Of a DNA stretch of 64,000 bases, positions 8,929 through 15,212 are shown piece after piece; position 1 is the first letter of the stretch; each line of letters begins with the position of its first letter. The stretch is from Prostheceraeus crozeri (taxonomy: Eukaryota; Platyhelminthes; Polycladida; Euryleptidae). A program made the position numbers and the translations under genes. The notes under the pieces were generated by a model. That model worked only from the letters and a program-made list of their open reading frames with translations. It had not been told where the DNA came from and did no database searches. The stretch is from positions 64,501 to 128,500 of the forward strand of contig CAJQUW010010268.1 in assembly GCA_907163375.1 (NCBI GenBank). The letters are read 5' to 3'.

Positions 8929-9468
8929 TTAACACGATTCTATTAACTGTGACTCATACAGATAACGCATTAAAGATTTAACGATCTCAGATACTTTACT
9001 GACATCACGTAAACCAGTCATGATACAATGTACGTCGTGAAACACTGCAATATGTACAGGATGCCACTTCCGAATCAGGGCAGCAGGAAAGAGTTCAGTT
9101 TCATAAAATATACAATGATTCCTTGTTTTAATGTTTGCTAGATTCACTAACATCTTCAATTGAACAGACACTACTATATTCTTCAATGTCAGGGGACTGA
9201 GGCGTAGATGAGGCATGAGTGTTCGCATTTTCTTGACGACTTCGTAACACATGGACTGCATCACGAAATGGGAAAGGTTTCCTAGGACTTGGATTTTGCC
9301 GCAGCGAAAGATTTGAAGATTTCGACCGTTGCTCATGCGAATGACCAACATTTGTGGACGACCGCGATGATATACTGAATCGGGAAGATGGGTATGCAAC
9401 TGTTCTAAATCGATGTCTCTTCTGAGATTCATTTCGCGCACGGCGTTGATGATGCGGATGGGGAGCAT
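8929..9468 (-). CDS. TATA-binding-protein-like protein of the element
   Basis: A 179-residue frame, whole, about the length of the TBP core (180). Its two halves each match one TBP repeat. Repeat 1 has IINAV (6-10), LPDSVY (28-33), MLVIRM (40-45) and LQIFRCGKIQVLG (51-63). Repeat 2 has LKNIVVS (94-100), YETELFPAAL (121-130), HIAVF (138-142) and CIMTGL (147-152). These correspond to QNIVST, ALIFSSGKMVCTG, YEPELFPGL and LIFVSGKVVLTG of eukaryotic TBP. The Phe of IFRCGK, of ELFPA and of AVFHD fall where TBP has DNA-kinking phenylalanines, and the Asn of both N-[AI]-V motifs is kept. TBP nucleates transcription at TATA boxes, and this element's promoters are strongly TATA-type. The start ATG is preceded by an in-frame stop. 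Assignment rests on motif reading by eye. Confidence 0.75.
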   Translation of the reverse strand: MLPIRIINAVREMNLRRDIDLEQLHTHLPDSVYHRGRPQMLVIRMSNGRNLQIFRCGKIQVLGNLSHFVMQSMCYEVVKKMRTLMPHLRLSPLTLKNIVVSVQLKMLVNLANIKTRNHCIFYETELFPAALIRKWHPVHIAVFHDVHCIMTGLRDVSKVSEIVKSLMRYLYESQLIESC

Positions 9469-9694
9469 GATTCACAAATGACATGAGGGTTGAGTGAACT
9501 TCCCTTTTATACTTTTCCCATGAGGGTTTTGGAAGCACGATGTAGCAGTGATCATTATGTAGAATCATCTCTTGAATGCGAATAAATACAATGCCGTCTC
9601 CTACGTTAATCACACGGCAAGAGTTGGATAGGATTGCGCGATGCAACTTTCGTAACTGAAAGGGTTCTAGAGTTATCTGAAGTTGACGTTTCAT
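9128..9694 (-). CDS. Unknown protein with possible PC4-like segments, overlapping the TBP-like gene
   Basis: The open frame starts MKRQLQITLEPFQ at 9694 (an earlier ATG exists at 9763). The first 80 residues look structured. GDGIVFIRIQEM, then YIVLPKPSWEKYKREV, resembles the PC4/Sub1 ssDNA-binding layout (IDIREY ... GISLxxEQWxxLK). The N-terminal stretch ITLEPFQLRKLHRAIL has the same Lx-P-x(2)-[FW]-x(2)-L pattern and may be a second unit. The later half is Arg/Ser/Pro-rich and runs in another frame across the TBP-like gene, so it may not be translated or may be a genuine overlap. Next to a TBP-like gene, a transcription cofactor role would make sense, but this is weak structural analogy only. 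Confidence 0.4.
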   Translation of the reverse strand: MKRQLQITLEPFQLRKLHRAILSNSCRVINVGDGIVFIRIQEMILHNDHCYIVLPKPSWEKYKREVHSTLMSFVNHAPHPHHQRRARNESQKRHRFRTVAYPSSRFSISSRSSTNVGHSHEQRSKSSNLSLRQNPSPRKPFPFRDAVHVLRSRQENANTHASSTPQSPDIEEYSSVCSIEDVSESSKH

Positions 9695-9763
9695 ATCATG
9701 AAATGTAACACACTGACTTCTCCATGATACATAGAGGCATGCTGATAATTTCCACACGATCAT

Positions 9764-9919
9764 AATTCAAACCTGAGTGAAGAATGGTATGCCTAAGAAA
9801 GAAGGAGAGAGTCATGTTCATGTGTGACATGGTGAGTGTACATTTTCTTTCTTGATGAGGTGGCCGTTAGGCCGTGGTCTCATAAAGACCGATGGTGCGT
9901 TCTCAGTGTGTGGAGAGTT
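9764..9919. other. Short spacer
   Basis: No gene seen. It contains the upstream region of the minus-strand frame that starts at 9763. Confidence 0.4.
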
Positions 9920-10414
9920 TTACTGTAGCTGATCATCATCAACATGGACATCATTTTTGAAGGTTATGGAGACAAGATAGGGATTCAACGTAAACAACCT
10001 GCCGTCCCTGCGCGGACCAATGTAGATGGTTTGAATTTCAATTTCGAATGAGTAGAATCCGTTTCCTAAAATAAGGAGAGGTTTACAATTGAGCAAGTCG
10101 AATTCGCCGCCCTCCTTTTCATGGATGATGAGACAGTGTATATCCATATGAACATGCATGTATCGTCTTTCCATGATGGGAACTTGTAGCCGCTTCCCAT
10201 TGTGTCAAATAATTTCTTTGGGAATGGTGAGATTTTCTTTCAGGAATCTTTCAAGAGTATTGAATTGTAACCGTGTCCAATAGTCTAACGGTATACACAC
10301 AGAGAGTCCATACTTTGTTGACATAACCTTTAGATAATTCATCCGATGACTTGGAGTTTTTATGGTCACGACTTCTCCATGATGAACTTTCTTGAATCTT
10401 TTGATTGAAAGCAT
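9920..10414 (-). pseudogene. F2-family protein (PC4-like start plus YSFxIE domain), locus 1
   Basis: This locus is related along its length to 12358-12800. The first part contains VVTIKTPSHRMNYLKV then YGLSVCIPLDYWTRLQFN. The G[LN]S...IPxDxWxRxQ pattern is shared with the other locus and recalls the C-terminal half of the PC4/Sub1 fold. The second part contains LGNGFYSFEIEIQTIYIG followed by GRLFTLN. The other locus has LGASLYSFHIEVPAVYV followed by GNLISLN. The function of the second domain is unknown. The alternation of I/V with polar residues suggests beta strands. It appears broken about once. It lies upstream of the TBP-like gene in the same orientation. Confidence 0.5.
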
Positions 10415-10694
10415 TTTTACCCGATGCTAAAGTAAGGGAGTTCAGTGTACCCAGTGCGAGAGCAGAGGAGTTGATGGCTTCGAGCAACTGCATGGTTAGC
10501 GCAAGGACGGAAATGATTGCCATGAGCTCAGTCGTCCGTTTTATAACCAGACCTAGCTCCAATCACATGCGTTTCCCTTTTCACGTTTTCCCTGTCTTTG
10601 TTACGTGACAAAGAGCTATCACACGTGAACTTCTGACTGCGTGGGTGGAAACCTTCCCTCTTACAAAGTCGTTCTAGTCCTCACAAGGACTTGA
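10415..10694. other. Upstream region of F2 locus 1
   Basis: No confident gene. It precedes the 88-bp repeats and probably belongs to the promoter of the minus-strand gene starting near 10414. Confidence 0.4.
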
Positions 10695-10945
10695 GTGACA
10701 CGCCCCTTCTAGCGAACAAAGACGCATTCATTTATCTAACAAAGAGCCTGATAGTAATGCACAAAGCGCAATAACTCATTTTGTGACACGCCCCTTTTCT
10801 CGAACAAAGACGCTTTCATTTGTCTAACAAAGAGCCCGATAGTAATGCACAAAGTGCAATGACTCATTTTGTGGCACGCCCCTTTTCTCGAACAAAGACG
10901 CATTCATTTATCTAACAAAGCGCAATGACTCATGTTGCTCTATAC
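10695..10945. repeat. Three tandem copies of an 88-bp unit
   Basis: Units start at 10695, 10783 and 10871 with GTGACACGCCCCTT (GTGGCACGCCCCTT in the third). Each contains 'CGAACAAAGACGC' and ends 'GCAAT[AG]ACTCAT'. The third is shortened internally. The array sits between minus-strand genes in the space upstream of F2 locus 1. GC-box-like CGCCCC cores and TGACTCAT (AP-1-like) recur in each unit, so it may be an enhancer-type array. Confidence 0.75.
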
Positions 10946-10986
10946 ACCATTACAAAATACTCAGTGAAAAGAAATCTTTATTGTAT

Positions 10987-11418
10987 CTACACAACATGTT
11001 GACCATCAAACAAAGTCGTGGATGTAAACACACTCAGTTGAATCATGATATGTTTAACAACGTATGCATTTCCTTCCATCGTCTCTACTATTCTCTCCAT
11101 AATTTTCTCCATATGACGACCATAAAATTGATCACTAAGAGTAATCCATTCTGTGCAATAAGATCCAAAACGAAGTGGTTTTTGCAAATCTTTCAACTCT
11201 ATATAAGCAACGAGTCTACCCTTCACATCTTGAGGTTGTAAACTCTCTATCAATCTTTTGAAGAGAGGAAGGCTTTCAGTTAGCACTACTTTCATATCAT
11301 TCATCTTCATTTTAAATGTAAGTTTCCAATCTTGTAAAAATCCATCGAATTCTTGTTGATCAAGTGTCAAATGACACATACGATACGCCATCATAAACGT
11401 TGTGACTATAGATTTCAC
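10987..11418 (-). CDS. F1-family protein, locus 2
   Basis: A 143-residue open frame. The shared signature is FGSYCTEWITLSDQFYGR followed by HMEKIMERIVE (residues about 80-110), against FPSYGQEYVTDASEFYTR followed by HLRKIISRID at locus 1. It also has KGRLVAYIELKDL, which matches KGRLVAEIEFEKV at locus 3 (13417-13890). There is no recognisable catalytic motif. The three loci are diverged from each other, so the duplications predate this insertion. Confidence 0.6.
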   Translation of the reverse strand: MKSIVTTFMMAYRMCHLTLDQQEFDGFLQDWKLTFKMKMNDMKVVLTESLPLFKRLIESLQPQDVKGRLVAYIELKDLQKPLRFGSYCTEWITLSDQFYGRHMEKIMERIVETMEGNAYVVKHIMIQLSVFTSTTLFDGQHVV

Positions 11419-11479
11419 ATTGCTTCAATGACTTCCACTATGAATAAAACAGAAATAACAACCATGTTCCACTGTAAGT

Positions 11480-11737
11480 TTATTCAACATCAGACAAAAT
11501 TTGCAAGTACAGAATACACTTCATAAAATGATCATCACTCATTCACAAGGAATAAAAGAATGTTTTACATATAGCCATGCTGTTGACAATAATATAGATA
11601 CAGTTCATAAACGTCATAGAGACTACAATTCCAGCGTGAAGAGAGTTTTGCAATGTAGGTGGCATTATTTCTAGTATTGCAATGGGATGGTGGTCTGTAA
11701 AGGTGATGTCTCGCACCGAAACATACAGCCATGTCAA
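11480..11737 (-). other. Short hydrophobic frame downstream of the exonuclease-like gene
   Basis: About 64 codons with apolar stretches (LHAGIVVSMTFMNCIYIIV). It lacks an ATG start at its upstream end, so it may be a spliced exon, or not a gene. Confidence 0.2.
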
Positions 11738-12120
11738 AAAATCATTTCATCTCTAAACTTCTTTTGATCACAATGCATCTGATAGTCTTGTCTTACACGA
11801 TCTACCCAACATGATAAATATAAACTATCAATGTATAACTGAAGTGTTGCTGCTTCTCGTTCAGAATCATTTCCTAATATTTTGACAATATAAAAACCTG
11901 ACAGCCACGGCCGTTTGAAATCACTTATCAAATACGTTTCATTTACAAATCCAATATGAATCAAAATAGAAGGATCAAGTCCATGCACATGACGCCGTGA
12001 CCATTCGTCTTTGTGTGGAGGACAGTAGGCAAATCTATGATATACACTAACAACAGTTTGATCGCTTTCCCTCATTGCAATAGCACTCAATTCCTGCATG
12101 GGTGTTCCCTCACTGTCCAT
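11734..12120 (-). CDS. DEDDh-type 3'-5' exonuclease-like protein
   Basis: A 128-residue frame. It opens with MDSEGTPMQELSAIAM, and the bases just upstream would add VVIF, giving hhhhD-x-E-G-x-P-x-Q-E, the form of exonuclease motif I. It continues HRFAYCPPHKDEWSRRHVHGL, where a D and an RHxHGL block follow a short spacer, and later has WVDRVRQDY. I recall DSEG/QEL and RHIHGL-type segments from DnaQ-like exonucleases of mobile elements, but could not search. Just upstream, TTGTAG resembles a 3' splice site, so the frame may be a second exon. Possible roles are proofreading or end trimming beside PolB. Confidence in the family is moderate, in the role low. Confidence 0.45.
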   Translation of the reverse strand: MDSEGTPMQELSAIAMRESDQTVVSVYHRFAYCPPHKDEWSRRHVHGLDPSILIHIGFVNETYLISDFKRPWLSGFYIVKILGNDSEREAATLQLYIDSLYLSCWVDRVRQDYQMHCDQKKFRDEMIF

Positions 12121-12154
12121 GAAGATGACAACCTACAATATCAAAATGACTTAA

Positions 12155-12334
12155 TTAAAATATAATACATTGAGCAGGAACTTTACAAGGATGTCTGTCC
12201 TTTACATAACAAAGGATACATACAACATGATTACAATGTTTTAATTGAACATAACGCGCAAGACCGCGTTTTCCACATTCACTACATACTAACTGATTAC
12301 AATACTTAAGATTTCTCTTTGGTGGTAACACCAT
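12155..12334 (-). CDS. Small RING-like zinc-binding protein
   Basis: 59 residues from the ATG at 12334 (the frame is open further upstream). The Cys/His order is CSEC, 11-12 residues, HCNHVVCILC, then HPC and, five residues on, C. This follows the RING order C-x2-C ... C-x-H-x2-C-x2-C ... C except for the wider last pair. RING proteins act as ubiquitin ligases. A tiny version in a virus-like element could target host factors. It sits between the exonuclease-like gene and F2 locus 2 in the same orientation. Confidence 0.45.
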   Translation of the reverse strand: MVLPPKRNLKYCNQLVCSECGKRGLARYVQLKHCNHVVCILCYVKDRHPCKVPAQCIIF

Positions 12335-12357
12335 CTTTCTTTGATGTGCGACGACGT

Positions 12358-12800
12358 TTAGGTTTGGTGACACTCTTTGACACAAGAATCAATGACTTTC
12401 TCAATGTGATCAAGTCCTGTTAACTCGGGTTGATGATGAATTTGAGCAATGCGCAAATTGAGAGAAATCAAATTACCGTCAGATTGATGAGGTCTCACAT
12501 AAACAGCAGGCACCTCAATATGAAAGGAATATAAGCTTGCACCTAGCGATGACAATTCTGTTTCAACTGACTGTTCAACTGTCACTCCTGAAGTGACTTT
12601 ACAATACTTGCTTTGCAAAATATAGCAGCGAGTGCCGCGATACAATGGTTTATAATAAGAAGTTTTCTTTTCTGGCCACAACTGTAATAGTTCAGTAGGA
12701 ATAAGAGCCTTTTGCCTCACAACGTCTTCTAAAATGTCAAGCTGTTGACGCAACCAATTATCAATAGGGAATACTGAGGTTCTGACCGCAACGATTTACT
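12358..12800 (-). CDS. F2-family protein, locus 2
   Basis: The frame is open from about 12753 (no ATG at its upstream end) to 12358. It has LGASLYSFHIEVPAVYV, GNLISLNLRI and an acidic/His-rich tail. The corresponding region of locus 1 (9920-10414) aligns across YSFxIE and the GxLxxLN block, and the segment upstream (RCGQNLSIPxDNW in the local reading) resembles YGLSVCIPLDYW there. It could be spliced. Function unknown; possibly PC4-like at its N-terminus. Confidence 0.45.
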
Positions 12801-12841
12801 TGCGTATCCACTTTTGGTAAGTATACCGCCGGCGTTTGAAG

Positions 12842-13102
12842 TTAGAGTCGAACACCGTTGTAGCGCACTTGTTGTTTGTAGGTAGGATAGCCGTGAATTA
12901 CCTTTTCAATATTTGGATTCCACAACTCGAGATGTTGAGGATTCAGTGATGCAGCAGTTGGAGTAGGATTCATGGCCATGGCAGTCTGTAACGAAAGAAT
13001 ACCACTGAGTACATTCATGATCATCAGAGAAAAGAAAATCCTTAGCTGAGCAGTGACATATGAGGTGGCCCTCAAGAGGACCTTTTCGGGCGTTCACATG
13101 AT
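12842..13102 (-). other. Overlapping short frames with a CxCS motif
   Basis: One frame reads GHLICHCSAKDFLFSDDHEC then DCHGHE, a Cys/His pattern close to CSCSKVFKSDGFKKHKC in copy B gene 1. Another overlapping frame reads MNPTPTAASLNPQHLELWNP. I cannot tell which is coding. Either may be an exon. Confidence 0.3.
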
Positions 13103-13321
13103 TTAAAGCTTATCACCAAAGTCTAAGTCTTCGTCATCGTCCAGTAAATTAAATGTCTTGGGCTTAGGACAAGAATTAAGTTTCAATTCCCTAAAAGACT
13201 TAAAGGTTAAGTGTCTAGGTGGTGGAGGTGGCGGTGTTGATGGTTCAACACAATAAGCTTGTATAATCATCGGCCACACACTCTCCTGCGCCTCTCTTCT
13301 AAAATGTTGGTAAGGTTTAGG
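13103..13321 (-). CDS. Short Pro-rich protein or exon with acidic tail
   Basis: About 72 codons, open without an ATG at the 5' edge (first Met is MIIQAYC). It contains PSTPPPPPPRHL, a basic middle (FKSFRELKLNSCPKPK) and ends FNLLDDDEDLDFGDKL followed by a stop. Acidic tails of this kind are frequent on viral DNA-binding or DNA-mimic proteins, but I recognise no family. Confidence 0.4.
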   Translation of the reverse strand, partial: PKPYQHFRREAQESVWPMIIQAYCVEPSTPPPPPPRHLTFKSFRELKLNSCPKPKTFNLLDDDEDLDFGDKL

Positions 13322-13416
13322 CTACACAGTCATGACACTCACTTGTAAATTTGGAAACAGGATTGAATCAGACAAAATTGAGACGGAGAATGGCTTGAGC
13401 AAGTCACACACGCTTT
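13322..13416. other. Short spacer
   Basis: Nothing recognisable. Confidence 0.3.
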
Positions 13417-13890
13417 TCAAGTCAAGAGAATGAAATGAAGAGAAAATGGGGAATGCAATGGGATGAAATGGGGGATGGGGGATGCAATTTTCGCCATGTG
13501 TCGCTGATAGAAATCTTTTGGATCATGTATCGTCTCTGCATAATAAGATGAAAAATGAAACACTACACGTTCACCTGCATGTTCATCAGTCACTTTCTCA
13601 AATTCAATCTCTGCAACTAATCGTCCTTTCACATCTTTATTCATCAAACTGTCCATGAGCAATTGGAAAACGAAGTAACCTTTAGCGATAGCCTAAAGGC
13701 CTTTTCATGATGAAATGAGATGATGTAGTCCCTAATCACATCACGAAGACTTTGTCGATGAAAACGTAGTGAACAAAATTCATTCGTAAACTCTACTGCA
13801 TCTGTTATCTTTCTTCCTATCACTTCGGAGACATAGCATGAATGATATTCAGGTGTAAAATGTCACGCTGATTCCAAATCTGGTCTCTGT
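13417..13890 (-). pseudogene. F1-family protein, locus 3 (degraded)
   Basis: It retains KGRLVAEIEFEKV and FSSYYAETIHDPKDFYQR followed by HMAKI, which align with F1 loci 1 and 2. It is more degraded than those loci, with at least one break. It is the most distal minus-strand gene, next to the right-end repeats. Confidence 0.5.
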
Positions 13891-13917
13891 CTTCCCATCC
13901 GAGGCTTTGTTCACCCG

Positions 13918-14340
13918 CTAGAGCCATTTTCGTAAAAATTCTAACTCTGTCGTTATTTCGCCAATTTCCAAAAATTTCAATGATGTCTCATATCTAAACG
14001 AAGGCAGATATAAACTAGCCGTGTCTTCCACTGAATTTGTCTCACTCTTAGCTTTCAAATGAGCTATTGCACACTTTCTACAATCTATAGAACCAAAGTT
14101 GGAAGATAGCTGCCGAGTGGGGGTCAGAACTTTTTCTCTCCGAGTGAGCTGGAAACAAGTTTCTAAACCCAGAATTGGCCAAAATGTCCAAATTTGCCCT
14201 CCGTTTTCCCCATGCGAGCACTCCTTCATGTCGAATTTTGACCTTTCTCATCCCAAAACATCCAAAACCTGCCTTTTCTAACTCTGACGTTTTCCTGCCA
14301 TTTTCCTCTCTAAACCCAGGAAAATAGGACCAAAATGAGC
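13918..14340 (-). repeat. Subterminal repeat unit inside the right TIR
   Basis: This stretch repeats the inner part of the TIR in direct orientation with a period near 318 bp: 'ttgtctcactcttagctttc' occurs here and again about 318 bp further right inside the TIR. It is more diverged than the TIR pair. The left end of copy B carries similar repeated units (about 54110-54380 and 54560-54830). No gene is seen in it. Confidence 0.7.
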
Positions 14341-14985
14341 TTTCCACTGAATTTGTCTCACTCTTAGCTTTCAAATGAGCTATCACACGACTTTCTACGA
14401 TCTCTAGAACCAAAGTTGGAAGTCTCGTCCAGAGGGGGGGTCAGAACTTTTTCTCTCCGATTGAGCTGGAAACAAGTTACCAGACCCAAAATTGGCCAAA
14501 AAGTCCGAATTTGCCCTCCGTTTTCCCATCCGAGCACTCCTTCGTGCCGAATTCCGACCTTTCTCATCCCAAAACGACCAAAACCCGCCTTTTCTAACTC
14601 TGCCGTTTTCAGAGATTCCTACCCTTGCTTCACAGGAAAACTCCTCCTTCCTTCCTTCCTTCCTCACCCAAAATTTCACGTAGACTCCGAATCTGCCCTC
14701 CGCTTTCCCATCCGAGACCTTCTTCATGCCAAATTCAAGCCTTTCTCATCTCAAAACCAACAAAACCCACCTTTTCTCACTCTATCCTTCCCACATTCCT
14801 ACCCTTGCCTCACATTTCCTCCTTCCTTCCAGAGGGGGGGATAGGGAACAGTTTATTCCTCTCGGACCCATTCCTCCATCACATCCTTGGCTTTCTCCCT
14901 TCTTCCTTCCAGAGGGGAGGGGTGAGTCAGCATGATGACTCGTCGTTGCACATTTTGCACTTGATTTTGGCACGGGCTTACTACT
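14311..14985 (-). repeat. Right terminal inverted repeat of copy A
   Basis: Reverse-complement partner of 9-692, ending at CTTACTACT. The two repeats are over 99% identical by eye over about 680 bp. Confidence 0.9.
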
Positions 14986-15120
14986 TTATTTCTTTACGTA
15001 CCCGTATCTAAGATGTTAATTAACATGTACCGGTACATGTATTTGTATATATATGTTTATACTTCCATTACTATAATGCATCTGTAAAGTAACTCAGGAT
15101 ATCAGCTTGGAAGCTTTTCA
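14986..15120. other. Right flank of copy A
   Basis: The first six flanking bases (TTATTT) resemble the left flank TTAATT. After that AT-rich sequence with 'gtaccggtacatgta'; no gene. Confidence 0.5.
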
Positions 15121-15121
15121 G

Positions 15122-15212
15122 ACTTTATTCGATATAACGAACCCCTCGCTATAACGAACCTTAGGCAATGGACCCCATGAGGTTCGTTTTAGCGAGGTTC
15201 GACTGTATTATC
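15122..15212. repeat. Solo pogo/Tigger-like terminus
   Basis: The sequence is built of repeated 'TATAACGAAC' and ends 'GAGGTTCGACTGTATTA'. Its reverse complement starts TACAGTCGAACCTCG, the typical end of pogo/Tigger-type Tc1/mariner relatives with a TA target. No matching opposite end was found nearby. Confidence 0.5.

Larger units (their letters stand above)
9..14985. mobile_element. Polinton-like TIR element with family B DNA polymerase, copy A
   Basis: A roughly 15 kb unit bounded by inverted repeats whose outermost bases are AGTAGTAAGCCCGTGCC on the left and its complement on the right. A second copy (53841 onward) starts with the same AGTAGTAA, which fixes the boundary independently. 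AG...CT ends, a length near 15 kb and a type-B polymerase are the marks of Polintons/Mavericks and adintovirus-like elements. The flanking hexamers ttaatt and ttattt match at 5 of 6 bases, as expected of a 6-bp target duplication. Parts: coiled-coil gene and polymerase on plus; TBP-like, PC4-like, exonuclease-like, RING-like and paralogous unknown genes on minus. No integrase, ATPase, protease or capsid gene was recognised. Several genes are broken, perhaps ten breaks overall, while the end repeats are over 99% alike, so the insertion is young or its ends were homogenised. Confidence 0.8.

Noticed and set aside
10251-10562. Minus-strand frame starting MELGLVIKRTTELMA with a hydrophobic N-terminus
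   Set aside because: Could be read as a signal-peptide protein, but it overlaps the better supported F2 locus in another frame and has no homologous counterpart at F2 locus 2.
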